Source of the DNA: Ottowia thiooxydans DSM 14619
GTDB lineage: Bacteria; Pseudomonadota; Gammaproteobacteria; Burkholderiales; Burkholderiaceae_C
Direction of reading: 5' to 3'
DNA length: 64,000 nucleotides
Assembly: GCF_000422885.1 (NCBI RefSeq)
Contig: NZ_AUGX01000001.1
Span: forward strand, 373,238 to 437,237
The notes under the pieces are model-generated. The model did no database searches. It had not been told where the DNA came from and saw only the letters and a list, made by a program, of their open reading frames with translations. Made by a program: the position numbers and the translations under genes. Positions 8,535 through 17,123 of the stretch are shown in pieces. Position 1 is the stretch's first letter. Every line of letters starts with the position of its first letter.

Positions 8535-8608
8535 GCTCGCTCACGCGCCTTCCTCCGAGGGGGACACCACCGGCGGCCGGGCAACGCCCGCTCCGCGGTG
8601 GAGCTGAG
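8535..8608. repeat. Intergenic repeat, family A, copy 2 (short)
   Basis: A roughly 75-bp partial copy between two fuller copies. It contains CTCACGCGCCTTCC, GGGGGACACCACCGGCGGCC and CTCCGCGGTGG and lacks the tail. The three copies together form a direct-repeat array of about 400 bp. Confidence 0.8.
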
Positions 8609-8611
8609 ATT

Positions 8612-8777
8612 CCCCCTGAGTCGCTCACGCGCCTTCCCCCTAAGGGGGACACCACTGGCGGCCGGGCAAAGCCCGCTCCACGGTGGTTCTCGTGTGGCTT
8701 GCTCCGCAGCCGTTCGAGTTGGAACTGGGGCTGGGGGGCTGGGGGGCGGGTCGCGGTGGGTGGTGTGGGTGGGTGAG
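8612..8777. repeat. Intergenic repeat, family A, copy 3
   Basis: About 165 bp with the same order of blocks as copy 1, ending in a G-rich tail directly against the ATG of the ferredoxin gene. As a result that gene has no typical purine-rich ribosome-binding site; GGGTGAG at 8771-8777 is the best candidate. Confidence 0.85.
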
Positions 8778-9128
8778 ATGAGTTTGGGTGCCTACACGAT
8801 CACTTTGATGGAGACCGGCGAAAGCTATCGGTGTGCTGGGTATCGCTCGGTGCTTGAAGGCATGGAAGCGCTGGGGAGAAAGGGCATTCCTGTGGGCTGC
8901 CGAAACGGTGGTTGCGGTGTTTGCAAGGTGCAGGTGATTGAAGGTCAATACACGCGGCGCGTGATGAGCCGTGAGCACGTCAGTGCAGCTGAGGAAGCTG
9001 CTGGCCGTGCGCTCTCGTGCCGGATCAAGCCCACCAGTGATCTACGGATCTTGGTGCTTGGACAAATGAAAAAGAACGTCTGCAGGCTGGTTGAGCCGGC
9101 AGACGATTCCCCCCTGCGCTCAACCTGA
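8778..9128 (+). CDS. dmpQ: Plant-type 2Fe-2S ferredoxin, DmpQ/XylT type
   Basis: A 116-residue [2Fe-2S] ferredoxin with Cys ligands in GCRNGGCGVCK and a fourth in ALSCRI. DmpQ/XylT ferredoxins re-reduce the active-site iron of catechol 2,3-dioxygenase after oxidative inactivation. The dioxygenase gene begins 24 bp downstream, which supports that role. The frame is open upstream through the repeat array, but ATG 8778 gives the family N-terminus. The ribosome-binding site is weak, and translation may have been affected by the repeat insertion. Confidence 0.88.
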   Translation: MSLGAYTITLMETGESYRCAGYRSVLEGMEALGRKGIPVGCRNGGCGVCKVQVIEGQYTRRVMSREHVSAAEEAAGRALSCRIKPTSDLRILVLGQMKKNVCRLVEPADDSPLRST

Positions 9129-9151
9129 AGAAAACTAAAGGAGATTTTGAA

Positions 9152-10078
9152 ATGGCAATGACAGGTGTTTTGCGTCCAGGTCACGCACAGATTCGCGTTC
9201 TGGATATGGAGGAATCCGTTCAGTTTTACACCCAAGTAATGGGGTTCATGGAAACCGGGCGTGATAGCTCCGGCCGCGTATATTTCAAATGCCGGCAGGA
9301 ACACGATCACAACAGCATTGTGTTGCGCCAAGCCGATCACGCCGGGATGGACTTCTTTGGCTTCAAGGTGAGTGACAAGAGCACTTTGGAAGAACTTGAC
9401 CAAAAACTGCAAGCGGCTGGCGTCAAAACCGAGCGCATGCCCGCAGGCGAGATGCTCGAAACTGGAGAACGCGTACGCTTTCAGATTCCCACGGGCCACA
9501 CCATCGAATTGTTTGCCGAGAAAACATGCGTAGGCAGCATTTGCGGCTACAACGATCCCGACGTAGATGTGATCGACGGCCCAGGCATCCGCCCGGTACG
9601 CATGGATCACGCGTTGATCTATGGGGGAGACATTGACGGCAATCTGAAGCTGTTCACTGAAATTCTGGGTTTCAGCCTGGTGGAGCGCGTGAAGCTCGAA
9701 GACGGGAATACCGATCTAGGCACATGGCTCACTTGCAGCACCAAGGCACATGATCTGGCCATGGTGCGGCACTCGGAAGATGCCAAACTTCACCATGTGA
9801 GTTTCATGATGGAGAGTTGGGAGCAGGTACTGCGGGCCGCTGACATCCTTAGCCGCAACCGCGTATCAATAGACATTGGCCCCACGCGCCACGGCATTAC
9901 TCAAGGCACCACGATCTATTTCTTCGATCCATCTGGCAACCGCCTTGAAACCTTCGCAGGAGGTTATCAGTGGTACCCGGATATGCCGCCCATCACGTGG
10001 AGCTGGGAAGAAGTGGGCCGCGGAATCTTCTACCACGACAGGAAATTGAACGAGGCTTTCCTGAGCGTATTGACTTGA
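9152..10078 (+). CDS. dmpB: Catechol 2,3-dioxygenase (extradiol)
   Basis: A 308-residue two-domain type I extradiol dioxygenase of the XylE/DmpB family. It opens catechol to 2-hydroxymuconic semialdehyde. Iron ligands are visible: H153 (MDHALIY), H214 or H215 (KLHHVSF) and E266 (NRLETF). The catalytic His at 200 and 247 and Tyr at 256 also correspond to XylE. A strong AAAGGAG precedes the ATG. It is the last gene of the phenol operon in this window. The convergent copS gene ends 18 bp beyond, so no semialdehyde dehydrogenase or hydrolase follows. Confidence 0.95.
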   Translation: MAMTGVLRPGHAQIRVLDMEESVQFYTQVMGFMETGRDSSGRVYFKCRQEHDHNSIVLRQADHAGMDFFGFKVSDKSTLEELDQKLQAAGVKTERMPAGEMLETGERVRFQIPTGHTIELFAEKTCVGSICGYNDPDVDVIDGPGIRPVRMDHALIYGGDIDGNLKLFTEILGFSLVERVKLEDGNTDLGTWLTCSTKAHDLAMVRHSEDAKLHHVSFMMESWEQVLRAADILSRNRVSIDIGPTRHGITQGTTIYFFDPSGNRLETFAGGYQWYPDMPPITWSWEEVGRGIFYHDRKLNEAFLSVLT

Positions 10079-10096
10079 GTGGAAAGCGCCCTGGGT

Positions 10097-11521
10097 TCAG
10101 CTTGATGGCCGAGGGCCATGGAGAGGAAACACCAGGGCGAAGCAAGTTTTTCCGTCTGTAGATGTTGCCGTCACACGCCCGCCGTGGGCATGTGCGATGG
10201 CGCGTGTAATGGCCAACCCCAGCCCGGAGCCATCGGAGTCCGGGTGCGCCCTGGACGCATCTGCGCGGTAGAACCGGTCGAACAATCGAGGTAGTGTCCT
10301 GGGATCGATGTCTGTGCCGGTGTTTTCTACCTCCACGGTCGTTGCTTGTGGCGCGCTGGTGATGCGGATGGTGATTTCGCCTGATTCTGGGGTGTAACGC
10401 AAGGCGTTGGAGAGCAGGTTGCTCACCGCACGGCGGAACATCAGGCGATCACCATCAATCTGACCGTCGCCCTCCAACTGGAGTCGAATGCGCTTTTCCT
10501 CGGCTACTGCCTCGTAAAATTCCATCAGCGCCAGCGAGTCCTGTCGGGCGGAAAACCGCTCCTTGCGTGGCAGATCCACACCACGCTCGGTCTTGGCCAA
10601 AAACAACATGTCAGAGACCATGCGCGCTAAACGCTGAAATTCCTCGGCGTTGGAAGCCAGAATGTCTCGGTAGATTGCGGCATCGCGCTTGGTGGCCAAG
10701 GCTACCTGCGTCTGCGTCAGTAGATTACTGATGGGAGTGCGTAACTCGTGCGCCAGGTCTGAAGAAAAGTCAGTCAGACGCCGGAAGTCTTCCTGGAGGC
10801 GATCCAACATGCGGTTCAGCTCTTGCGCAAGATCTGCCATTTCCACCGGTACGGCTTGCACGGGCATGCGCTCAGACAACTTCTGGCCTGTGACCACGGC
10901 GGCACGTGACTTCATTTCACGCAAGGGCGCCAGCCCTTGGCGCGCAGCGAACCAAGACAGCAGACCGCACACGATGACCGCGGCGATCACATAGAGCGTC
11001 AAACTGCTGCGTAGCCCTTCCAGGAAGTGGGTGTGGTGTTTGGTGTCCGTAGCAAGCAATACCTTCAGCGCGGATGTGGAGTAGGCCGGAGTAGCCTCAA
11101 AACTCAAAGTGTGGAATTCGGTATTCTGGTCTCGCCATACACCGAAAACCCCCTTTTCATCGGTGCTCACGGCTTCACCGCTTTGCACCCTGAGGTTGGA
11201 TGTTGAAGTTTGAAAGATCGTTTCACCTTGCGAGCTTTGTACCAAGACGCGAAGATCGTGGTGATAGTTCAAAGCTTCGCCCAGACGCTCTCGGGCACTT
11301 TCCGCTGAGTCCGCGTTGCTGAGGATTTCCTCTATCAAATGCCGCTTCTCCTGCAAAGCCATTCGATCCAGTTCCACGAAGTGCCGCTCGGTTTCCACAA
11401 GAAACAGCGCTCCCAACCCAAGGACCACTGCGGCGGCGGCCACGGTGAAGAAAAGGCTCAAACGGCTGGTGAGCGAGAGTTTTTTCAAAAGAAGCTTGCT
11501 CAGAAACGGTTTCTGCGTCAC
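10097..11521 (-). CDS. copS: Heavy-metal sensor histidine kinase, CopS/CusS type
   Basis: A 474-residue membrane kinase. It has a first transmembrane helix at about 18-42, a periplasmic sensor, and a second helix at about 175-195. A HAMP segment follows, then the phospho-acceptor DLAHELRTPISNLL and an ATPase domain with N-box NLLSNALRY and G-boxes DGSGLGLAI. The architecture is that of the CusS/CopS/CzcS family, which senses periplasmic copper or other metals. The start codon abuts the stop of the response regulator at 11522, so the two are translationally linked. Copper as the signal is inferred from the divergent copper genes. Confidence 0.9.
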   Translation of the reverse strand: MTQKPFLSKLLLKKLSLTSRLSLFFTVAAAAVVLGLGALFLVETERHFVELDRMALQEKRHLIEEILSNADSAESARERLGEALNYHHDLRVLVQSSQGETIFQTSTSNLRVQSGEAVSTDEKGVFGVWRDQNTEFHTLSFEATPAYSTSALKVLLATDTKHHTHFLEGLRSSLTLYVIAAVIVCGLLSWFAARQGLAPLREMKSRAAVVTGQKLSERMPVQAVPVEMADLAQELNRMLDRLQEDFRRLTDFSSDLAHELRTPISNLLTQTQVALATKRDAAIYRDILASNAEEFQRLARMVSDMLFLAKTERGVDLPRKERFSARQDSLALMEFYEAVAEEKRIRLQLEGDGQIDGDRLMFRRAVSNLLSNALRYTPESGEITIRITSAPQATTVEVENTGTDIDPRTLPRLFDRFYRADASRAHPDSDGSGLGLAITRAIAHAHGGRVTATSTDGKTCFALVFPLHGPRPSS

Positions 11522-12205
11522 CTAATCTTCCTCTGGAACGTCGAGCACATAACCCATGCCGCGGACGGTCTGAATGAGTTTGACTGGGTGGCCTTCATCT
11601 ACCTTCACGCGCAGGCGGCGCATAGCCACTTCGATGACGTTGGTGTCGCTGTCAAAGTTCATGTCCCACACCTGGGAAGCGATCAGGGAGCGCGGCAACA
11701 CCTCTCCGTGGCGACGCATCAGCAGCTCTAAAAGGCCAAACTCCTTGGCCGTGAGATCCACACGTTTGCCGTTTCGTGAGACCCGCCGGCGCAGCAAATC
11801 CAGCTCCAGATCCGCCACCCTCAAAACGGTGCTCTCATTGCTTGCGTAACCTCGTCGCAGAATGATCCGTACCCTTGCCAGCAGTTCGGCAAACGAAAAG
11901 GGTTTGACAAGATAGTCGTCAGCCCCCAATTCCAAGCCTTTGACACGATCTTCCACCTGGTCGCGAGCGGTCAGGAACAGCACCGGCATTTGAAGGCCGC
12001 GCTCACGCAAGGATTGCAGAACCTGCCAGCCGTTCAACCCAGGCAGCATGACATCCAGAATCACCAAGTCGTATTCACCTTGCACGGCCAAATGCAGGCC
12101 ATCAGCGCCATTGGGCACCAAGTCCGATATGTAGCCAGCCTCGGTTAACCCCTGGCGCAAGTATTCACCCGTCTTGGGCTCGTCTTCAACGATCAATATT
12201 TTCAC
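11522..12205 (-). CDS. copR: Response regulator, CopR/CusR type (OmpR family)
   Basis: A 227-residue regulator. The receiver domain has the acidic pair near the N-terminus ([11 protein letters not shown]), phospho-acceptor Asp in [13 protein letters not shown] and Lys in YLVKPFSF. The C-terminal winged helix contains [20 protein letters not shown] and the recognition helix [23 protein letters not shown] is typical of the heavy-metal regulators CusR/CopR/PcoR. It is divergent from the copper operon, and a CopR-box-like palindrome lies between at 12284-12299. Confidence 0.92.
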   Translation of the reverse strand: MKILIVEDEPKTGEYLRQGLTEAGYISDLVPNGADGLHLAVQGEYDLVILDVMLPGLNGWQVLQSLRERGLQMPVLFLTARDQVEDRVKGLELGADDYLVKPFSFAELLARVRIILRRGYASNESTVLRVADLELDLLRRRVSRNGKRVDLTAKEFGLLELLMRRHGEVLPRSLIASQVWDMNFDSDTNVIEVAMRRLRVKVDEGHPVKLIQTVRGMGYVLDVPEED

Positions 12206-12283
12206 GTTTGCGTTCCGCTGCTACCAACTCGGTATGAATCTCTTGGCGAGAGTTTGCCGCGTTTGGAGCGGCCTGACACGAAG

Positions 12284-12299
12284 ATAACAACAATGTAAT
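12284..12299. promoter_or_regulatory. Putative CopR/CusR box
   Basis: ATAACAACAATGTAAT matches the copper-box form ATTACA-N4-TGTAAT with one mismatch in the left arm, including the invariant ACA-N4-TGT core. It lies between the divergent copR start (12205) and the copper operon start (12378). It could serve both directions. Confidence 0.6.
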
Positions 12300-12377
12300 G
12301 TTCAGAACATCCGGATGAAAGGGTGGCCTCTTCAGAATCGCTACATCGTGAGATTCAAGATTCTTTCAGAAGAGGCC

Positions 12378-12719
12378 ATGGTCACTTTCACCCCCCTGCC
12401 CCGCCTTGGCGCCTTGTTGCCTTGGGCCTTGGCAATTTTTTCGGGAGCAGTTTCTGCACAAGCTCCAGCAGAAGCCGAAGCTTCCAAGCCTGCACCGTTG
12501 ACGGCACTGCGGTATTCGTCCCCCATTCAAGCTTATCAAGCCTATGTGGATCAACCCCTGCAGTCCTGGCGCGAAGCCAATGACCGCGTAGGCCAAATTG
12601 GCGGCTGGCGTGCCTATGCCAAGGAAATCGCTTCAGACGAAACCACAACAGCCAAGGATTCTGCTCCCACCTCCGGTAGCCATCCGCATGCTGGCCATCA
12701 CGGGGGGCATAGGCCATGA
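12378..12719 (+). CDS. Small exported His-rich protein of the copper operon
   Basis: A 113-residue protein with a signal peptide (residues 1-24, ending SGAVSAQA). A conserved-looking middle contains AYVDQPLQSWREANDRVGQIGGWRAYA. The tail is His-rich, HPHAGHHGGHRP, and plausibly binds metal. Small proteins with an IGGWRAYA segment are common at the head of copper operons with a TolC-like gene, but their function is not established. ATG 12378 follows AGAGG and begins the signal peptide; ATG 12315 would put charged residues before it. The stop overlaps the next start (ATGA). Confidence 0.78.
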   Translation: MVTFTPLPRLGALLPWALAIFSGAVSAQAPAEAEASKPAPLTALRYSSPIQAYQAYVDQPLQSWREANDRVGQIGGWRAYAKEIASDETTTAKDSAPTSGSHPHAGHHGGHRP

Positions 12720-14155
12720 TGGCTTTGGGTGCTATTCAGGCCAAATTGACTCTGTCAGCGCTGGTGCTGATATTGCTGGCCGGATGTGCCAGCGTTAACC
12801 CGGATCAGAACATCCGCCGCATCAACGACGAGGCTGCAAGCTTTACAGGGGGCAATCTCGCATTAGTCCGCACACAGCAGGAGCGAGACGAGCGTGCAAA
12901 GGCCGCGCAGACCTTGCTGGCTCAACCGTTGCAGCAGAAGGATGCTGTCCAGTTGGCATTGGTAAACAGTCCATCCCTGCAGACTCTCTTAGCACAGGGT
13001 TGGGCAGCATCGGCAAGTGCCGCGCAGGCCGGCCGAATTGGCAATCCCGTTTTCAGCTTTGAGCGCATGGCCTCCGGCGATGGGCTGGAGCTAGGGCGCG
13101 CTTTATCTATCGGCTTGCTGGATATCCTGACACTCCCCGCACGGCATAGCATCGCTATCCGGCGCATTGAGCAAGCGCAATTGCGCTTGACCAGTGACGT
13201 GGTGGACCAGATCACCCGGGTGCGCCAGGGATGGGTGCGAGCCGTGGCTGCGCAGCAAACGCTCAAATATGCCCAGCAGGTCTATGAGAGCGCGCAAGCG
13301 AGTGCAGAACTGGCTAAGCGCATGCAGGCTGTAGGCAACTTCAACCGGATGACACGCGCCCGCGAACAAGCGTTCTACGCGGATGCCGCCACCCGGCTCA
13401 GCACCGCGCAGCATCAGGCCACAGCCAGCCGCGAAGAACTCGTTCGATTGCTTGGTTTGGATGAGGCGCAGGAACAAGCACTCAAGCTGCCGGAGCGTTT
13501 GATGGATCTGCCCAAACAGCCACTGGCACCAGAGGCCGTAGCCACGCAAGCAACGCAATCCCGTCTGGACATCCGTCTGGCACAAGCCGCGTTGGATGAC
13601 GCTGCCAAAGCCCAAGGCCTGAACATGGTGACCAGTTTCACCGACATCGAACTGGAGGGGCGCCGCAACACCGGCTTTGATGGTGCTGAAGGTACACGCT
13701 CAACCGCACGCGGCTGGGAAATCTCGGTACGTTTGCCAATCTTCGACAGCGGCGCAATGCTGCGAGGCGCCATGAATGCTCAAACCCTGGCAGCGGCCAA
13801 CCTGCTTGAATCCACGATGCGTTCCGCCGGTTCCAACCTGCGTGAAAGCTACTCGGCGTATCGCTCAGCCTATGACGTGGCGCGCCACTACCGTGATGAA
13901 ATCGTGCCTCTGCGCAAGGTGATCTCTGAGGAAAACCAGCTTCGCTACAACGGCATGTTGATCAGCGTGTTCGAGCTATTGGCAGACGCCCGCGATCAGG
14001 TCAGCACCGTCACGGCGGCCATCGATGCACAGCAGCAATTCTGGCTGACCGATGCCGCCATACAGGCAGCCGTGATCGGGCGTCCCTCGAACCCCAACCT
14101 ACCCGTTACACCGTCCACCACATCCAGTGTGTCCAGCGGTGGCGCCGGTCATTGA
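12716..14155 (+). CDS. TolC-family outer-membrane lipoprotein
   Basis: A 479-residue outer-membrane channel protein of the TolC/OEP family, which forms the outer-membrane duct of tripartite efflux. A lipoprotein signal ends in LLAGCAS (lipid on Cys). Two long coiled-coil helical repeats follow; the second contains RGWEISVRLPIFDSGAMLRGA, as in other OEP proteins. It overlaps the preceding gene by 4 bp. No membrane-fusion or RND gene is adjacent, so its partner pump must be elsewhere or it works differently. Some copper operons carry such a CopB/TolC-like gene next to a multicopper oxidase. Confidence 0.87.
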   Translation: MMALGAIQAKLTLSALVLILLAGCASVNPDQNIRRINDEAASFTGGNLALVRTQQERDERAKAAQTLLAQPLQQKDAVQLALVNSPSLQTLLAQGWAASASAAQAGRIGNPVFSFERMASGDGLELGRALSIGLLDILTLPARHSIAIRRIEQAQLRLTSDVVDQITRVRQGWVRAVAAQQTLKYAQQVYESAQASAELAKRMQAVGNFNRMTRAREQAFYADAATRLSTAQHQATASREELVRLLGLDEAQEQALKLPERLMDLPKQPLAPEAVATQATQSRLDIRLAQAALDDAAKAQGLNMVTSFTDIELEGRRNTGFDGAEGTRSTARGWEISVRLPIFDSGAMLRGAMNAQTLAAANLLESTMRSAGSNLRESYSAYRSAYDVARHYRDEIVPLRKVISEENQLRYNGMLISVFELLADARDQVSTVTAAIDAQQQFWLTDAAIQAAVIGRPSNPNLPVTPSTTSSVSSGGAGH

Positions 14156-14171
14156 TGCAGAAACGATTTCC

Positions 14172-15584
14172 ATGACATCCAGAAGAGAGTTCTTCAAGTT
14201 CGCCGGTATAGCTGGTGGCGCTGTTGCAGTCAGCTCGGTCAGCCGGGTGGCTATGGCTGCACTGCCTGAGCCCATCACGCAAACCAGCCCGAACACCATG
14301 GCCCCACTGGTGCCTAGCTCTGGGCGCCCATATAACCCCGTGGTAACGCTTAACGGCTGGACCCTGCCCTGGCGTATGAACCAAGGTGTGAAGGAGTTTC
14401 ACCTCGTCGCCGAGCCGGTAGTACGCGAAATGGCCCAGGGCTTCAAGGCCCATCTTTGGGGTTACAACGGCCAGAGCCCTGGCCCCACGATCGAGGTGGT
14501 GGAGGGAGACCGCGTGCGCATTTTCGTCACCAACAAGTTACCCGAGCACACGAGCATCCACTGGCATGGTCAGCGCCTGCCCAACGGCATGGATGGCGTT
14601 TCGGGCCTCACGCAGCCCGCAATTCAGCCTGGCAAGACGTTTGTCTACGAGTTTGTGGCGCGCCGCCCTGGCACTTTCATGTACCACCCGCACGCTGACG
14701 AGATGGTGCAAATGGCTATGGGCATGATGGGTTTCTGGGTCACCCACCCAAAAGCCAAGCACCCTTTGATTGATGAGGTGCAGCGGGATTTCTGTTTTCT
14801 GCTCAGCGCCTATGACATCGAACCAGGGGCCGCTACACCCAAGGTGGCAGAGATGACGGATTTCAATCTATGGACATGGAACAGCCGGGTCTTCCCCGGC
14901 ATCGACTCTTTGAACGTGCGGCTTGATGACAAAGTTCGCATTCGTGTCGGCAATCTCACCATGACCAACCACCCGATGCACCTGCATGGGCACGAGTTCG
15001 TGGTGACTGGCACCGATGGCGGCCCCACACCCAAGAGCACTCGCTGGCATGAAGTCACCACGGATGTCGCTGTAGGTCAGATGCGCCAGCTTGAGTTCGT
15101 GGCTGATGAGGAAGGCGATTGGGCGTTCCACTGCCACAAGAGTCACCACACCATGAACGCCATGGGTCACGACGTCCCTACGCTCATTGGGGTGGATCAC
15201 ACCGGCCTTACCAAGAAAATCAATAAGCTCATTCCTGACTACATGGTGATGGGTGAGCGCGGTATGTCTGATATGGCTGAGATGGAAATGCCCATCCCGG
15301 ACAACACGGTACCCATGATGAGTGGCCAGGGGCCGTTCGGATCAGTAGAAATGGGCGGAATGTTCAGCGTGCTGAAGGTGCGCAGAGAGCAAAAACCCGG
15401 TGACTACACAGATCCTGGCTGGTTCAAGCATCCGGCTGGCACGGTGGCGTATGAGTACACCGGCCCGATCGCTGAGCCCGCACGCTTTAGCGCTGAAGGC
15501 GGGCAGTCCATGCAGCGCGCACACAAGCCGGCATCGCCCACAGAAGTCAGGGTACGAAAACCTGGCTCACATGGCGCGCATTGA
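14172..15584 (+). CDS. Multicopper oxidase (Tat-exported, copper tolerance)
   Basis: A 470-residue periplasmic copper oxidase. The Tat signal is SRREFFKFAGIAGG. All four copper-ligand motifs are present: HWHGQRLPNGMDG, GTFMYHPHADE, HPMHLHGHEF and HCHKSHHTMNAMGH, where the last holds the type 1 copper Cys, His and Met. Methionine-rich stretches near the C-terminus (MGERGMSDMAEMEMP, MMSGQG, MGGMFSV) resemble those of CueO/CopA that bind Cu(I). The family oxidises toxic Cu(I) to Cu(II). The start at 14172 places the twin Arg at residues 4-5. It begins 16 bp after the TolC-like gene. Confidence 0.93.
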   Translation: MTSRREFFKFAGIAGGAVAVSSVSRVAMAALPEPITQTSPNTMAPLVPSSGRPYNPVVTLNGWTLPWRMNQGVKEFHLVAEPVVREMAQGFKAHLWGYNGQSPGPTIEVVEGDRVRIFVTNKLPEHTSIHWHGQRLPNGMDGVSGLTQPAIQPGKTFVYEFVARRPGTFMYHPHADEMVQMAMGMMGFWVTHPKAKHPLIDEVQRDFCFLLSAYDIEPGAATPKVAEMTDFNLWTWNSRVFPGIDSLNVRLDDKVRIRVGNLTMTNHPMHLHGHEFVVTGTDGGPTPKSTRWHEVTTDVAVGQMRQLEFVADEEGDWAFHCHKSHHTMNAMGHDVPTLIGVDHTGLTKKINKLIPDYMVMGERGMSDMAEMEMPIPDNTVPMMSGQGPFGSVEMGGMFSVLKVRREQKPGDYTDPGWFKHPAGTVAYEYTGPIAEPARFSAEGGQSMQRAHKPASPTEVRVRKPGSHGAH

Positions 15585-15617
15585 TTTTTTTCATTCAATC
15601 TTCAACGAAAAAATCCC

Positions 15618-16115
15618 ATGAAATTCACACGATCCACCATTCCTCTGGCCCTTGCGATGGCCGTGCTGGCCGCATCCGGTGCCGCGTTGGCCAGCGGCAA
15701 TCACGGAGGCGGCCATGGTCATGGAGATAGCGGTGAAACAGCCATTGGCAAGCCTGGCGTTGCAGCCAATGCCAGCCGCACCATCACCATAGCCATGAGT
15801 GACAACATGCGTTTCACGCCATCAAGCATGCAGGTCAAACAAGGCGAAACCGTGCGTTTTATCGTCAAGAACACAGGGCAGGTCAAGCACGAACTCAGCC
15901 TGGGCACGCAAAAGGAATTGCTGGAGCATCTGGAGCAAATGAAGAAATTCCCTGACATGGAGCATGACGAACCCGGCAAGATCACGCTGCAGCCTGGCAA
16001 ACAAGGCGAGATCGTCTGGCAATTCACCAAGGCGGGAACCGTGGACTTCGCCTGCCTGATACCAGGCCACTATGAGGCGGGCATGAAAGGCGCTATCAAG
16101 GTGGGCCGCAAGTAG
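15618..16115 (+). CDS. Cupredoxin, CopI-like periplasmic copper protein
   Basis: A 165-residue exported blue-copper protein. A signal peptide (1-25) is followed by a His/Gly segment NHGGGHGHGDSG and a plastocyanin-like domain. Candidate type 1 ligands are His in VKHELSLG and Cys, His and Met in CLIPGHYEAGM. The layout of a His-rich N-terminus plus cupredoxin resembles CopI of Rubrivivax, which protects against copper in the periplasm. It lies 33 bp after the oxidase, as its probable redox partner or copper store. Confidence 0.88.
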   Translation: MKFTRSTIPLALAMAVLAASGAALASGNHGGGHGHGDSGETAIGKPGVAANASRTITIAMSDNMRFTPSSMQVKQGETVRFIVKNTGQVKHELSLGTQKELLEHLEQMKKFPDMEHDEPGKITLQPGKQGEIVWQFTKAGTVDFACLIPGHYEAGMKGAIKVGRK

Positions 16116-16192
16116 GGCTATGAAGCGCCATCAGATGTAAGCCAACCATCTCGGTGCGGAACACAAGCACCAGCCAATCAACGACAACCGCC

Positions 16193-16534
16193 ATGAAACC
16201 CATCCAACGTCTGCTCACTATTTCCGCACTGGCCATGGGCATCGCCCTGCCCATCGCTACCCACGCACAGGAAAATTCCAATTCAGGCCAAGCTACGGCG
16301 CCACCATCAGCATCGATGACCTACGGGGAGGTCAGAAGGATCCAGGCCGAAGAAGGCAAGATCACGCTCAAGCATGGGGAGATCAAGAACCTGGACATGC
16401 CCCCAATGACCATGGTCTTTACAGCCCGAGACAAAAAGCAGCTCACCACCCTCAAGCCCGGAGACAAAGTGCAATTCACAGTCATCCAGGAAGGTGGGAA
16501 GATGATCGTGACCGATATTCAGACCGCTCCTTGA
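16193..16534 (+). CDS. CusF-like periplasmic copper-binding protein
   Basis: A 113-residue protein with a signal peptide (1-25, ending ATHAQ) and a CusF OB-fold domain. Ligand region KHGEIKNLDMPPMTMVF keeps the His and both Met of the E. coli CusF Cu(I) site. Met stands where CusF has the capping Trp. Proteins with this DMPPMTM variant are common metallochaperones. Lacking a CusCBA pump next door, it may pass copper to the oxidase or simply buffer it. Confidence 0.88.
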   Translation: MKPIQRLLTISALAMGIALPIATHAQENSNSGQATAPPSASMTYGEVRRIQAEEGKITLKHGEIKNLDMPPMTMVFTARDKKQLTTLKPGDKVQFTVIQEGGKMIVTDIQTAP

Positions 16535-16619
16535 GATACGCCGCGAACGCTTTGAACGGAGTGTCCGATGAGCCGACGACGGACCTCCGTGTGAGATGCT
16601 TGAGATCAAGGAAGTTGCA

Positions 16620-17123
16620 ATGAAGATGAAGCCGCTAGCCCTGGGAGCCGCAGGTGTTCTGGCCTTGGTGCTAGCCGCGGGGGCGACCTATTTTTCCCTG
16701 AACGCCAGCAAGCAACAAGTCACGGCGTCGCTACACAGCCTGCGGCCCGATGACCCCCATGTGCTTCAAGTTGGCGCGAAGATCTACGCACAACAATGTG
16801 CGGCCTGCCATGGCGCCAAGGGCGAAGGCCAACCCAACTGGCGCGACCAGGGGCCCGATGGCCAGCTTCCGGCGCCCCCCCACGATCCCAGCGGGCACAC
16901 CTGGCACCATCCCGATGAGCAACTCTTCGCCATCACCAAGCATGGACTCGCCCAGTTGATCAAACAACCCGGCTACCGCACAGCAATGCCCATTTACAGC
17001 GGCATACTGAACGACGATGAAATAGTAGCCGTGCTGTCATGGATCAAGGCGCAATGGCCACCCGAAATACGCCGCAGTCACGATGAAATCAATGCCCAGT
17101 ACCGACAGTCCTTGTCACGCTGA
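16620..17123 (+). CDS. Membrane-anchored or exported cytochrome c
   Basis: A 167-residue single-haem cytochrome c. A hydrophobic N-terminal segment (residues 5-27) is followed by the haem motif QQCAACHGAKGEG, and TAMPIYSG supplies the axial Met. It is last in the copper operon and could accept electrons from the multicopper oxidase or cupredoxin, an inference from position. The start at ATG 16620 is preferred over 16596 because it begins the positively charged signal MKMKP. It overlaps the end of the convergent transglycosylase gene by 35 bp. Confidence 0.88.
   Translation: MKMKPLALGAAGVLALVLAAGATYFSLNASKQQVTASLHSLRPDDPHVLQVGAKIYAQQCAACHGAKGEGQPNWRDQGPDGQLPAPPHDPSGHTWHHPDEQLFAITKHGLAQLIKQPGYRTAMPIYSGILNDDEIVAVLSWIKAQWPPEIRRSHDEINAQYRQSLSR

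Noticed and set aside
8372-8776. Open frames inside the repeat array between dmpP and dmpQ
   Set aside because: The translations follow the repeat units and exist in several frames at once; low-complexity composition and no family.
10087-10139. Inverted repeat CGCCCTGG / CCAGGGCG and inner ATGGCC-GAG-GGCCAT hairpin as a terminator after catechol dioxygenase
   Set aside because: Most of it lies inside the end of the copS coding sequence and has no U-tract; may be incidental.
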